DNA from: Mycolicibacter heraklionensis
GTDB taxonomy: Bacteria > Actinomycetota > Actinomycetes > Mycobacteriales > Mycobacteriaceae
Direction of reading: 5' to 3'
Length of the DNA: 64,000 bases
Assembly (NCBI RefSeq): GCF_001021505.1
Contig: NZ_LDPO01000008.1
Span: forward strand, 124,001-188,000
Part shown: piece after piece, positions 1-9,054 of the stretch
Numbering within the stretch: the first letter of the stretch is position 1
Layout of the letters: every line of letters begins with the position of its first letter
Translations under genes and position numbers: made by a program
The notes under the pieces: generated by a model
Seen by the model: the letters and a program-made list of their open reading frames with translations, nothing else
What the model was told of the DNA's origin: nothing
The model's database searches: none

Positions 1-454
1 TGTGGAACCGCCGGAAGGCGTCGTTGTTCTCGTCGGCGACGCAGTAGGCGGCGGCACCGGCGCGCGAGGAGTAGTTGTCGTTCTGCGGCCGGTCCAGGAT
101 CGCGACCATGTGGTAGTCCGCGGCGATCGCCCCGCTGTCGATCAGCCGCGACACCGTCGGGCCGAACGCCCGCTCCAGGTTGCCGCAGGCCGGGCAGAGG
201 AAGTCCTCGTAGAAGGTCAGCACGGCCTTGGGTTCATCGGTCCCGTCCTTGGTGACCAGCTTGCTCGAGGTGACCCGGATCGCCTCGCCGGCGCCGGCGC
301 CCTTCTTGTGACCGTTGGACACCACGATGTAGCCGATGAGTCCCACCGCGAAGACCACCACGATGGCGACGAGCCCGATCTGCATAGCGAGGTTGCGTTT
401 CTGGTCGCCGGCCCTCAAGCCGGAGACGCCGGGGCGTTTGGGTTTGCTGGCCAC
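1..454 (-). CDS. DsbA-family membrane-anchored thiol-disulfide protein (3' end cut by window edge)
   Basis: This reads leftward from a GTG at 452-454 and runs off the window after about 151 codons, so the C-terminus is missing. After a short basic cytoplasmic head (MASKPKRPG) there is one transmembrane helix at about residues 24-46, then an extracytoplasmic thioredoxin-like domain with the redox motif CPAC in FLCPACGNLE. The DsbA_4/thioredoxin_4 family catalyses or isomerises disulfides in exported proteins. The order next to lipN matches Rv2969c of M. tuberculosis (recalled, not searched). GAGGA lies a little upstream of the GTG and supports this start. The family assignment is fairly sure; the substrate is unknown. 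Confidence 0.85.
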   Translation of the reverse strand, partial: MASKPKRPGVSGLRAGDQKRNLAMQIGLVAIVVVFAVGLIGYIVVSNGHKKGAGAGEAIRVTSSKLVTKDGTDEPKAVLTFYEDFLCPACGNLERAFGPTVSRLIDSGAIAADYHMVAILDRPQNDNYSSRAGAAAYCVADENNDAFRRFH

Positions 455-520
455 AGTCGGTTGGTCCTCGTCTTCGGTGGTCGGTTTTGCGGTTCAGCGT
501 ACCGGCGTGGGCCGGGAGCC

Positions 521-1624
521 TCAGCCGCGGCTGAGGTGGGCGCGCAGTGCCGAGATCAACTCGGAGGTGCCGGTGGCGCTGCCGCCGCCCAGGCCGAACA
601 GATTGATGAAGCCGTGCGTCAGCGACCGCATCCGCCGCAGGTCGACCACCACTCCGGCGTCACGCAGCGCCGCCGCGAACAATTCGCCCTCGTCACGCAG
701 CGGGTCGAAACCGGCGACCACGACCAGCGCGGGCGGCAACCCGGACAGGTCGCCGGCCAGCAACGGCGACACCCGCGGGTCGGTCGGGTCCAGCTTCGAG
801 GTGCCCACGTATTGGCTGGTGAACCATTCGATGTCGTGCTTGGTCAGCAGGAAGCCGTCGCCGAACAGCGTCCGTGAGCGGGTCTGGGCGGTCTGGTCGG
901 TCACCGGGTAGATCAGCCACTGCAGGATGGGCGCCGGTCCCCCCTCATCACGTGCCAGCAGTGCCACCGCGGCGGCCAGGTTGCCGCCGGCGCTGTCCCC
1001 ACCGACGGCAACCCGTCCCGGGATGCCACCCAGCTCCGCGGCGTGGTCATGGGCCCATCGGAATGCGGCAAAGGCATCGTCGAGCGCCGCCGGTGCGGGA
1101 TGCTCGGGCGCCAGCCGGTAGTCCACCGAGAGCACCGCGATGTCACCGTCCCGGCAGGTCAACCGGCAGATCGCGTCGTGACTGTCCAGGTTGCCGATCA
1201 CGAATCCGCCACCGTGGTAGAAGACCAGCAGCGGCTTGGCACCACCACCGACCGGACGGTAGTGCCGGGCGGTGATGTCGCCGGCCGGTCCGGGGAACAC
1301 GATGTCGCGAACGTCGACGTGGATATCGCCGCCGCCGAGCCCGGCGGTCGTCTCGCGTAGCCGGGCGCGGGAAGCATCCGCGTCGTCGCCGATGACCAAG
1401 CCGTTGATGCCCATCGCGCGCTGCGCGGCCAGCGTCAACCGCAGGGTGGGGTCCAACGTCGTGCCGTCGATGGTCACCGACCGTCCGCCGGTCAGCGCCC
1501 GCTGTACCCCGATAGGCAGCATCGGAACCGCCTTCATGCCGACGGTCATGAGGGTGCTCCGCAGCTGGTCGGTCCATCGCGCACCCGGTCCGGAACCGGG
1601 GTCGCCTGGCAGACTTCGTGTCAT
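521..1624 (-). CDS. lipN: Hormone-sensitive-lipase-family esterase/lipase LipN-like
   Basis: A 367-residue alpha/beta hydrolase of the HSL family. The oxyanion motif HGGGF is at residues 137-141 and the nucleophile elbow GDSAGG at 209-214 (Ser211). An Asp in AGFDPLRDEG and a His in SLTHGF near residue 340 complete the triad. It should hydrolyse short-chain esters or acylglycerols in the cytoplasm. I chose the ATG at 1622-1624 because it matches the family start; an in-frame upstream start at 1675 would lie inside the divergent gene. The start codon overlaps the opposite gene's ATG by two bases. Its place next to the aldo/keto reductase matches Rv2970c (recalled). Confidence 0.88.
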   Translation of the reverse strand: MTRSLPGDPGSGPGARWTDQLRSTLMTVGMKAVPMLPIGVQRALTGGRSVTIDGTTLDPTLRLTLAAQRAMGINGLVIGDDADASRARLRETTAGLGGGDIHVDVRDIVFPGPAGDITARHYRPVGGGAKPLLVFYHGGGFVIGNLDSHDAICRLTCRDGDIAVLSVDYRLAPEHPAPAALDDAFAAFRWAHDHAAELGGIPGRVAVGGDSAGGNLAAAVALLARDEGGPAPILQWLIYPVTDQTAQTRSRTLFGDGFLLTKHDIEWFTSQYVGTSKLDPTDPRVSPLLAGDLSGLPPALVVVAGFDPLRDEGELFAAALRDAGVVVDLRRMRSLTHGFINLFGLGGGSATGTSELISALRAHLSRG

Positions 1625-2468
1625 GGCTGCTGGAGATAACTTGCGCTCGGTCACGCTCAACGACGGTAATTCCATCCCCAGCGTCGGTTTCGGGGTTTAC
1701 AAGATTTCGCCCGCCGAGACCGAGCAGGCGGTCAGTACCGCACTTGCGGCCGGATACCGCCACCTCGACACTGCGGCCCTGTACGGAAACGAGCGGGAGA
1801 TCGGTCGTGCCGTCGCGGCATCAGGGTTGCCGCGCGACCAGGTGTACGTGGTCACCAAGGTGTGGAACTCCGATCAGGGCTACGACTCGACGCTGAGGGC
1901 ATTCGAGGCGAGCATGGACCGGCTCGGCCTGGAATGCCTGGACCTCTACCTGATCCACTGGCCGTTGCCGGCCCGCGGCAAATTCGTCGAGACCTTCCGG
2001 GCGCTGGCCCACCTGCGGGATCAGGGCCGGATCCGCTCGATCGGGGTGAGCAACTTCGCGCCTGAACACCTCGAGACGCTCATCGACGGAACTGGGATCG
2101 TGCCTGTCGTCAACCAGGTCGAGCTACATCCGCGCTTCAACCAAGCCGAACTGCGTGAGGTGCACGCTCGCCTCGGGATCGCCACCGAAGCCTGGGCGCC
2201 GCTGGGTCGGGGTTCGCTGCTGGCGCATCCGAAGGTCACCGAGGTGGCGCGCCGTTGCGACAAGACACCGGCGCAGGTGCTGATCCGGTGGCATCTCCAA
2301 CTGGGTAATATTGTGATTCCGAAATCGGTCCACCCGGAGCGCATCGTCGGCAATTTCGACGTCTTCGACTTCGAACTCGGCACAGGAGAGATGGCCGAGA
2401 TATCCTCGCTTGACGACGGCGCCCGACTGGGACCCGATCCGCGAACCTTCGATTACACAGGTAGGTGA
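1623..2468 (+). CDS. Aldo/keto reductase (first of tandem pair)
   Basis: A 281-residue NADPH-dependent aldo/keto reductase of the AKR5 type. The tetrad is visible: Asp in [11 protein letters not shown] with its Tyr, Lys in VVTKVW, and His in LYLIHWP. The NADPH-binding end carries [10 protein letters not shown]. It reduces aldehydes or ketones, such as dicarbonyls, in the cytoplasm. The ATG at 1623 overlaps the lipN start head-to-head. A one-base gap separates its stop from the next, paralogous gene, so the two are very probably co-transcribed. It corresponds to Rv2971 by position (recalled). Confidence 0.9.
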   Translation: MAAGDNLRSVTLNDGNSIPSVGFGVYKISPAETEQAVSTALAAGYRHLDTAALYGNEREIGRAVAASGLPRDQVYVVTKVWNSDQGYDSTLRAFEASMDRLGLECLDLYLIHWPLPARGKFVETFRALAHLRDQGRIRSIGVSNFAPEHLETLIDGTGIVPVVNQVELHPRFNQAELREVHARLGIATEAWAPLGRGSLLAHPKVTEVARRCDKTPAQVLIRWHLQLGNIVIPKSVHPERIVGNFDVFDFELGTGEMAEISSLDDGARLGPDPRTFDYTGR

Positions 2469-2469
2469 A

Positions 2470-3309
2470 ATGACGTCGGGCACTGCGATCCCTTCGGTCA
2501 CCCTCAACGACGACCGCACCATGCCGACGCTGGGCATCGGGGTGGCCGAATTGTCCGACGCCGAAACCGAGCGGGCGGTCTCGACCGCGCTCGAGCTGGG
2601 CTGCCGGTTGATCGACACCGCCAAGGTGTACGGCAACGAGGCCGCGGTGGGCCGGGCGATCGCCGCATCGGGGATCCCCCGCGATGAGGTGTTCGTCACC
2701 ACCAAGCTGGCGAACGCCGACCAGGGGCTGACCGCCGCCATCGAAGCCTGCAAGGGAAGCCTGGAGCGGCTCGGAATGGACTATGTGGACCTCTACCTGA
2801 TCCACTGGCCGGCTCCGTCGCTGGGCATGTACGTCGACAGCTTCGGCGGGCTGATCCAGCTCCGGGAGCTGGGACTGGCCCGGTCCATCGGGGTGTGCAA
2901 TTTCACCTCGGAAAACCTCGACGACGTGATCGACCTGGCGTTCGAGACGCCGTCGGTCAACCAGATCGAGCTGCACCCGCTGCTCAACCAGGCGGAGCTG
3001 CGTGCCGCCAACGCCGAGCGCGGCATCGTCACGGAGGCTTACAGCCCGCTGGCGGTGGGCCGGTTGCTCGACCATCCGACGGTGACGGCTATCGCCGGCG
3101 AGTACGGCAAGACCCCGGCGCAGGTGCTGATCCGGTGGAGTCTGCAACTGGGCAACGTGGTGATCCCCCGGTCGGCCCAGCCGGAGCGCATCGCGGCCAA
3201 CCTCGACGTGTTCGGCTTCGAGCTGGCCGACGAGCACATGGCGAGCCTGGGCGGGCTCAATGACGGCACTCGGGTGCGGGAAGACCCGCTGACCTACGCC
3301 GGTATCTGA
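2470..3309 (+). CDS. Aldo/keto reductase (second of tandem pair)
   Basis: A 279-residue paralogue of the preceding gene, sharing the same landmarks: [23 protein letters not shown] and [10 protein letters not shown]. The ATG at 2470 follows AGGTGAA and begins one base after the previous stop, which fixes the start; a longer reading from 2410 would overlap the first gene. The two proteins are alike over their whole length, so this is a tandem duplication that M. tuberculosis, with one gene here as I recall, lacks. Substrate divergence between the copies cannot be judged from sequence. Confidence 0.9.
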   Translation: MTSGTAIPSVTLNDDRTMPTLGIGVAELSDAETERAVSTALELGCRLIDTAKVYGNEAAVGRAIAASGIPRDEVFVTTKLANADQGLTAAIEACKGSLERLGMDYVDLYLIHWPAPSLGMYVDSFGGLIQLRELGLARSIGVCNFTSENLDDVIDLAFETPSVNQIELHPLLNQAELRAANAERGIVTEAYSPLAVGRLLDHPTVTAIAGEYGKTPAQVLIRWSLQLGNVVIPRSAQPERIAANLDVFGFELADEHMASLGGLNDGTRVREDPLTYAGI

Positions 3310-3323
3310 TTCCGTCCGCGCGA

Positions 3324-4040
3324 CTAACCGGTCGGGCAGGTGGCCGCGGCCTCGCGCAGCACGTCGGCTGACGGCTGATCGAGCCGCAGTGCGTAGCCCC
3401 GCAGGACCGCTAGGTAGGCGACGGCGTACTGGCAGGCGAACGATCTGTTCGGCGGCATCCACTGCCCCGGGCCGGCGTCGCCCTTGTCCTGGTTGCCCTG
3501 CCCGGCGACCGCCAGCAGGTTGGCGGGGTCGTTGGCGAAGCGCAACCGCTGGCGATACGGCCAGGCGGAGGCACCCATGTCCCAGGCGTAGGCCAGCGGC
3601 ACGATGTGGTCGATCTGCACCGCCTCACCGACCTTCGCGCCGCGGGTGAAGGCGACGACGGCGTTGGTGTAAGGGTCATGCAGGGTTCCGCTGGCCACCG
3701 CGCCGGCGCAGCGTTTGGTCGACACGTGGGTGATGTCCACGAGATCGCGGTTCAGGATGTCGTCGCGGGTGTCGCAACCGTTGTGTCCGCCCGGTGCGTC
3801 GTTGTCGTCATCCCAGGCGTCGCCGAACAGCGAGCGACGGTAGTCGTAGCGGTGGGTGCGGGCCGGAACCACCGTGATGCCGGCCAGGACATCGGTGCCG
3901 GGCGCCACGATGGGCATGCCCGCCTGCGCGGCCAGGGCACGGCTGCGATGCCCCACTGCAGACACCGTCTGGTAGGCCACCAGTACGGCGAGCACCGCCG
4001 CCACGGCCAGCCACAGCAGGGTCTTGCGATTCGGGTTCAT
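3324..4040 (-). CDS. Exported/membrane-anchored HNH-family (DUF1524-like) protein
   Basis: A 238-residue protein with an N-terminal hydrophobic segment at about residues 7-28 (LLWLAVAAVLAVLVAYQ), acting as a signal or anchor. A DUF1524/HNH-like domain follows, with DTRDDILNRDL, the His pair region IDHIVPLAYAWDMGA, and NDPANLLAV with QGNQDKGD. These are the landmarks of HNH nucleases of the actinobacterial exported type, so an extracytoplasmic nuclease role is inferred. Its ATG overlaps the recG stop by four bases (ATGA), so the two are translationally coupled. By position it matches Rv2972c (recalled). Confidence 0.85.
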   Translation of the reverse strand: MNPNRKTLLWLAVAAVLAVLVAYQTVSAVGHRSRALAAQAGMPIVAPGTDVLAGITVVPARTHRYDYRRSLFGDAWDDDNDAPGGHNGCDTRDDILNRDLVDITHVSTKRCAGAVASGTLHDPYTNAVVAFTRGAKVGEAVQIDHIVPLAYAWDMGASAWPYRQRLRFANDPANLLAVAGQGNQDKGDAGPGQWMPPNRSFACQYAVAYLAVLRGYALRLDQPSADVLREAAATCPTG

Positions 4041-6268
4041 GCCTTGTCCAGGTACTCGATGTCGGTGAACTGCGCAGCGAGCGCCGTTGGGCCCGGATCA
4101 CCCGGGTTGGCTGCGAAGGCCCTGTCGCACCACGCCCTGGCCGCCTCGATGACCTCGCCGTGGTCGGCCAGTGACAACAACTTCAGGCCACCGCGCCAAC
4201 CGGATTGGTTGCGGCCCAGCACATCTCCTTCACCGCGCTCCCGCAGATCCAGATCGGCCAGCGCGAACCCGTCCAGCGTGCCGGCCACGGCCTCCAGTCG
4301 CTTGCCGGCCCGGGAGCCCTCGGCGGCCGCGGTGACCAGCAGGCACAGGCTGGCGTGCTCGCCACGCCCGATCCGTCCGCGCAGCTGGTGCAGCTGGCTG
4401 ATGCCGAACCGGTCGGCATCGGCCACCACCATCACCGTCGCGTTCGGCACATCGACGCCCACCTCGATCACGGTGGTGCACACCAGCACGTCCACCGTCC
4501 CCGCTCGGAACGCGCTCATCACCGCGTCCTTCTCGTCAGCGGACAACCGGCCATGCATCAAACCGAGCCGCAATCCGGCCAGCGGCCCGGCTCCCAGGCG
4601 CTGGTAGAGGTCTACCGCCGTCGCCGACGGGCGGGCCTCGCCCTGCTCTTGTTCACCGGCCTGCGCAGATTCGTCGGTCTCATCGATGCGCGGCGCCACC
4701 ACATATGCCTGCCGGCCGGCTGCGACCTCCTCGCGGATGCGCTGCCAGGCCCGCTGCAGCCAGGCCGGTTTGGACTTTTCGAAGATCACCGAGGACCGGA
4801 TCGGCTGGCGCCCACGGGGCAGCTCACGCAGCGTGGAAGTCTCCAGATCGCCGTAGACGGTCAGCGCGACGGTCCGCGGGATCGGCGTGGCGGTCATCAC
4901 CAGCAGATGCGGGGTGATGCCCTCGGGCGCCTTGGCGCGCAATTGGTCTCGCTGTTCCACGCCGAAGCGATGCTGCTCGTCGATGACCACCATGCCCAGG
5001 TTGTGAAACGCCACGGCGTCCTGCAGCAGGGCATGCGTACCGACCACGATCCCGGCTGTGCCGCTGGTGATCTCAGCACGGACCTGCTTCTTGGCGGGCG
5101 CCGACATCGACCCGGTGAGCAACGCCACCGCGGTGGCGTTGTCCGCGCCGCCGAGCTGTCCCCCCAGGGCCAGCGGTCCGAGCATGTCTCGAATCGACCG
5201 GACATGCTGGGCGGCAAGCACTTCGGTCGGAGCAAGCAGCGCGCACTGATAACCCGCGTCGACCATCTGCAGCATCGCCAGCAGTGCCACGATCGTCTTA
5301 CCGGAACCGACTTCGCCCTGAAGCATCCGGTTCATCGGGCGGGTTGCGGCCAGTTCAGATCGCAATACACCGAGCACTTCTTGCTGACCTGCTGTCAGCT
5401 CGAAGGGCAGCCGCGCCGCCATTTCCGCGGCCAACCCGTCGGTACGGGCCGGGGCCGGCGGCCCGGACTCGGAGAGCTCGCCGTTGCGGCGGATAGCCAG
5501 CGCCCACTGCAGCCCGACCGCCTCGTCGAAGGTCAGTCGCTCCCGGGCCCGCGCCCGCTGGGCAGCGCTCTCGGCCAAGTGGATCGCGCGAAGCGCCTCG
5601 TCCTCGCCGATCAGGCCGCGTTCGGCCAGCAATGCGGCCGGCAGCGGATCCGGTACTGGGTCGAGCACTTCGAGAACCTGTCGCACACAGGCGAAGATGT
5701 CCCAGCTCTGCAATTTGGTGCTGGCCGGGTAGATCGGATAGCAGGCCCGTTCGAACTCCGACTGCAGCACTTCGCCGCTGATCGCCTGAGACGCATCGGC
5801 GATGTTGCGCAGCGAGTCACTGCCGAAGTTGTCCTTGTCCGGCGCGTCCAGGATGAGGAAGTCGGGATGGGTCAGTTGCAGCTTGCGCTTGAAATAGCCC
5901 ACCTCGCCGGACAGCATCACCCGGGTCCCGGGGGTGAGTTTGTATTTCAGGCCGCGCGCGTTGAAGAACGTGGCGCTGACCTTTTTCTGGCCGCTGCCCA
6001 GGGTGATCACCAGGTATTCGTTGGGTCGCCGGCCCGGCTGAGTCCTCATCGGTTTGGCCACGGCGGTGGCAATGGTGTCGACCAGCGTGATGTGTTCGCC
6101 TTCGAGCGCCTGGGCGTCGTCGAGGCCGCGTTTCGTTGCGCCCTCGACGTAGCTGCGCGGGTAGTGCCGCAGCAGGTCGTCGACGGTACGGATGCCGAAG
6201 AACTCGTCGAGTTTGCCGGCGGCATCAGAACCCACCACGCAGTCCAGCCGGTCGGCCAACGTGACCAT
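4037..6268 (-). CDS. recG: ATP-dependent DNA helicase RecG
   Basis: A 743-residue RecG, which regresses stalled replication forks and migrates Holliday junctions. An N-terminal wedge/OB region occupies about residues 1-190. The superfamily 2 helicase core carries Walker A GEVGSGKT near residue 315 and the DEQH box in VVIDEQHRFG. Motif III is MTATPIPRT and motif VI is QLRGRIGRG. Length is normal for the family. The stop overlaps the start of the downstream HNH gene, and the upstream DAK2 gene stops two bases before the ATG at 6266-6268. The three genes form one leftward operon, as in M. tuberculosis. Confidence 0.97.
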   Translation of the reverse strand: MVTLADRLDCVVGSDAAGKLDEFFGIRTVDDLLRHYPRSYVEGATKRGLDDAQALEGEHITLVDTIATAVAKPMRTQPGRRPNEYLVITLGSGQKKVSATFFNARGLKYKLTPGTRVMLSGEVGYFKRKLQLTHPDFLILDAPDKDNFGSDSLRNIADASQAISGEVLQSEFERACYPIYPASTKLQSWDIFACVRQVLEVLDPVPDPLPAALLAERGLIGEDEALRAIHLAESAAQRARARERLTFDEAVGLQWALAIRRNGELSESGPPAPARTDGLAAEMAARLPFELTAGQQEVLGVLRSELAATRPMNRMLQGEVGSGKTIVALLAMLQMVDAGYQCALLAPTEVLAAQHVRSIRDMLGPLALGGQLGGADNATAVALLTGSMSAPAKKQVRAEITSGTAGIVVGTHALLQDAVAFHNLGMVVIDEQHRFGVEQRDQLRAKAPEGITPHLLVMTATPIPRTVALTVYGDLETSTLRELPRGRQPIRSSVIFEKSKPAWLQRAWQRIREEVAAGRQAYVVAPRIDETDESAQAGEQEQGEARPSATAVDLYQRLGAGPLAGLRLGLMHGRLSADEKDAVMSAFRAGTVDVLVCTTVIEVGVDVPNATVMVVADADRFGISQLHQLRGRIGRGEHASLCLLVTAAAEGSRAGKRLEAVAGTLDGFALADLDLRERGEGDVLGRNQSGWRGGLKLLSLADHGEVIEAARAWCDRAFAANPGDPGPTALAAQFTDIEYLDKA

Positions 6269-6270
6269 CG

Positions 6271-7911
6271 CTACTCGACCCCGATCAGCAGCGCGTCCCC
6301 CCGATGGCCGGTGAAGTAGGTCGCCAGTTCGGTTCCCGGGTGCTGATCGTGCACGTGCCGGGCCAAGACATCCATGATCTCCCCATCGAAACCGGCCCCG
6401 AACAACACCGTCACCAGCTCACCGCCGGCCGCCAGCAGCAGATCGATCAGACCGATCGCCGCCGCGCCGACATCGCGGGCCACGATCAGAACCTCGTCGC
6501 CGGCGATGCCCAGGCCGTCACCCGGCTGGCAGGCACCGGCCCAGGTCAGCGCCTGTTCGGTAGCCACCCGGACCGATCCGAGCCGGGTGCTGCCGGCTGC
6601 CCGGGCCATGGTGTAGCCGTCATCGACCACCGGCCGGCCCGGATCGTGAACCGCCAGGGCGGACAATCCCTGCACCATCGAGCCAGTCGGCACCGGCACC
6701 ACGTCGATACCCCAGCCGATGGCCGCCGTACAGCCCGCCACCAACTCCTCGGCGGCGACATAGCCGTTGGGCAGCAGCATCACCTGGGCTGCGCCGGTGT
6801 CCACCACCGCCCGCAACAGCTGCTGGGCGGTGACCATCATGACCGGCTCGGCACTGTGCGGGTCGGGCCGCAGCACGCAGGCGCCTTCGGAGTCGAACAG
6901 CACCTCGGCGCCGTCGCCGTCGACCACGGCCAGCACCGCACGCTCCCGTGCCCAGCTGCCCGGGGACGGGCCGGTGGCCCCGGCCAGGGCCGAGATCTGG
7001 ATCCGTCGCGGCCGGCCGAAGGCCAGGCCGGCCTCAACGGCCGCACCGGCGTCGTCGGTATGGACGTGCACGGAATACCCGCCGACCACCCCCGAGGTCG
7101 CGATCGCGACCGAGTCGCCGAGCTGGGTCAGCCGTTCACGCAGGGCTTCGGTGTCTTCGGGGCTGCACTCGCCGAGGAGGTACATCACCTCGAACTGCGG
7201 CGCGGGTGCCTCGGTGCCCGCTTCCGGCGGCCGGGGCCGGGGAGACGGTTGATACACCGCGCGAACCGGCGCCTGTCCGGTGATCGTCGAGCGCAGCGCG
7301 TCGAGCAGCACCAGTAGCCCGCGGCCGCCCGCGTCGACCACCCCGGCCTCGGCGAGCACGTCAAGCTGTGCGGTGGTCGCCTCCAGCGCCTCGGCCGCCG
7401 CATCGGTGCCGGCCACCAGCGCCGGGCCCAACTCGGCCCCCTGCGCCGCGCTCCGCTCGACGGCTGCGGCGGCAGCCTGCAGCACCGACACGATGGTGCC
7501 AGGGACCTCCCGGCCGCCCATCGAGGTGATCACCAGCTCGACCCCGTGCCGCAGACCGGCGCCCAGCAGCGCGGCGTCGATGACGCTGACTACCGTGTCG
7601 GCCGCGGTCACATCGGCCAGGCCGCGCAGGATCTGCGACAGAATCACCCCGGAGTTGCCGCGCGCACCGTGCAACGCCCCGGATGACAGCGCGGCCGCGA
7701 CCCGGCCCACTTGGCCCGAGCCGGCCTCGGTGTTGGCCTCAGCCAGGGCCGAACGCATGGTGAACAGCATGTTGGTTCCGGTGTCGGAATCGGCGACCGG
7801 GAACACGTTGAGCTGGTTGATCTCGTCGGTGTGGGTGATCAGGTCTCCGACGGCAGTGTGTGCCCAGTCCCGCAGGGTCGCCGCATCCAGCCGACGATCG
7901 GGGTTGCCCAC
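6271..7911 (-). CDS. DAK2-domain fatty-acid-kinase-like protein (FakA/YloV type)
   Basis: About 546 residues. The N-terminal DAK2 nucleotide-binding domain shows NVFPVADSDTGTN, with the Mg-binding Asp cluster, and HGARGNSGVILSQ. A middle and a C-terminal DegV-like domain follow. In Firmicutes this family (FakA) phosphorylates fatty acids delivered by a FakB protein; a similar role here is inferred. The start is uncertain. AGGAAGG precedes two GTG codons, ending at 7917 and 7911, and spacing favours 7911; an in-frame start at 7950 also exists. M. tuberculosis carries this region as two annotated genes (Rv2974c/Rv2975c, recalled), while here it is one uninterrupted frame. Confidence 0.9.
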   Translation of the reverse strand: MGNPDRRLDAATLRDWAHTAVGDLITHTDEINQLNVFPVADSDTGTNMLFTMRSALAEANTEAGSGQVGRVAAALSSGALHGARGNSGVILSQILRGLADVTAADTVVSVIDAALLGAGLRHGVELVITSMGGREVPGTIVSVLQAAAAAVERSAAQGAELGPALVAGTDAAAEALEATTAQLDVLAEAGVVDAGGRGLLVLLDALRSTITGQAPVRAVYQPSPRPRPPEAGTEAPAPQFEVMYLLGECSPEDTEALRERLTQLGDSVAIATSGVVGGYSVHVHTDDAGAAVEAGLAFGRPRRIQISALAGATGPSPGSWARERAVLAVVDGDGAEVLFDSEGACVLRPDPHSAEPVMMVTAQQLLRAVVDTGAAQVMLLPNGYVAAEELVAGCTAAIGWGIDVVPVPTGSMVQGLSALAVHDPGRPVVDDGYTMARAAGSTRLGSVRVATEQALTWAGACQPGDGLGIAGDEVLIVARDVGAAAIGLIDLLLAAGGELVTVLFGAGFDGEIMDVLARHVHDQHPGTELATYFTGHRGDALLIGVE

Positions 7912-8007
7912 CTCCACCCACCTTCCTGCCGCCACCTCCGGTGGCCGCAAGCCTAATCACTCCCGGCGACAGCACAGGTCACGTACGTCCGGCCGGAATG
8001 GGGCGTT

Positions 8008-8044
8008 TTGGTGGTTGCCCCGCCGGGCGGGTATCCTGATCAGG
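8008..8044 (+). promoter_or_regulatory. Candidate sigma-A promoter of rpmB with palindrome at the start site
   Basis: TTGGTG (8008-8013) and TATCCT (8032-8037) are 18 bp apart. The perfect 10-bp palindrome CCTGATCAGG (8035-8044) overlaps the -10 and the expected start site, about 60 bp before rpmB. The promoter call is from pattern only; the palindrome may be an operator or chance. Confidence 0.4.
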
Positions 8045-8104
8045 TTGTCGGGCCACCCGCTGAGGTCGTTGGCCCTCAAGCAGACGTTTTGAGGAGTGTC
8101 ACAT

Positions 8105-8296
8105 ATGGCTGCCGTGTGCGATATCTGCGGAAAGGGCCCCGGCTTCGGCAAGTCGGTGTCCCACTCGCACCGTCGGACCAGCCGCCGGTGGGACCCGAAC
8201 GTTCAGGTCGTGCACGCCGCTCGTCCCGGCGGCAACAAGCAGCGCCTGAACGCCTGCACCTCGTGCATCAAGGCCGGCAAGGTCTCCCGCGGCTGA
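8105..8296 (+). CDS. rpmB: 50S ribosomal protein L28 (zinc-binding form)
   Basis: A 63-residue L28. Two CxxC pairs, CDICG near residue 5 and CTSC near residue 53, make it the zinc-binding C+ form rather than the zinc-independent paralogue that mycobacteria induce when zinc is low. The core [20 protein letters not shown] is typical. The ATG at 8105 follows GAGGAG at good distance; an ATG three codons upstream is less well placed. It is divergent from the DAK2 gene and convergent with ung. Confidence 0.97.
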   Translation: MAAVCDICGKGPGFGKSVSHSHRRTSRRWDPNVQVVHAARPGGNKQRLNACTSCIKAGKVSRG

Positions 8297-8367
8297 GTCC
8301 GCTCTTTAGACCGCGTGGCGGGACACCCGTCCCTCCTACGCCGGTGTGCGCGACTGCCTGAGCCGTA

Positions 8368-9048
8368 TTACTCCAGTCGCCAGTCGATCGGCTCGGCGCC
8401 CATCTGCGCCAGCAGCTCGTTGGCGCGACTGAACGGCCGCGATCCGAAGAACCCGCGCGACGCCGACAGCGGCGACGGGTGCGGTGACTCGATCGCGACG
8501 CAGGTGTCCGACAGCATCGGCTTGAGCGTGCCCGCGTCGCGTCCCCACAGGATCGCCACCATCGGCTGACTGCGGGCCACCAACGCGCGGATCGCACATT
8601 CGGTGACGGCCTCCCAGCCCTTGCCGCGATGTGATGCCGGGGTGCCCGGCCGCACGGTGAGCACCCTGTTGAGCAGCAGCACGCCTCGCTGCGCCCACAC
8701 GGACAGATCGCCGTTGGACGGCTTCGGATAGCCCAGATCCGCGGTGTACTCGGTGAAGATGTTCTCCAGACTGCGCGGCAGCGGGCGCACGTGCGGAGCG
8801 ACCGAGAAGCTCAGACCCACCGCATGACCGGGCGTCGGGTACGGGTCCTGTCCGACGATCAGCACGCGGACCTGGTCGAAGGGAAAGGTGAACGCGCGCA
8901 GTACGTTTTTCCCCTCCGGCAGATAGCGATGTCCGGCCGCGACCTCCTCCCGCAGAAACTGTCCCATCGAAGCGACCTGATCGGTCACCGGCGCCAGCGC
9001 ACTGGCCCAACCGCTTTCGACAAGTTCAGGAAGTGGACGCGCAGTCAT
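8368..9048 (-). CDS. ung: Uracil-DNA glycosylase
   Basis: A 226-residue family 1 UDG that removes uracil from DNA to begin base excision repair. The water-activating motif [11 protein letters not shown] is at residues 66-76 (Asp68), and the DNA-intercalation motif HPSPLSA at 190-196. Length matches mycobacterial Ung. Six bases separate its start from the upstream thiL stop on the same strand, suggesting co-transcription. Confidence 0.98.
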   Translation of the reverse strand: MTARPLPELVESGWASALAPVTDQVASMGQFLREEVAAGHRYLPEGKNVLRAFTFPFDQVRVLIVGQDPYPTPGHAVGLSFSVAPHVRPLPRSLENIFTEYTADLGYPKPSNGDLSVWAQRGVLLLNRVLTVRPGTPASHRGKGWEAVTECAIRALVARSQPMVAILWGRDAGTLKPMLSDTCVAIESPHPSPLSASRGFFGSRPFSRANELLAQMGAEPIDWRLE

Positions 9049-9054
9049 GGTGTC

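Noticed and set aside
4205..6319. A 704-codon rightward open frame opposite recG
   Set aside because: It is the antisense of recG; high GC makes long antisense frames common, and it has no recognisable domain.
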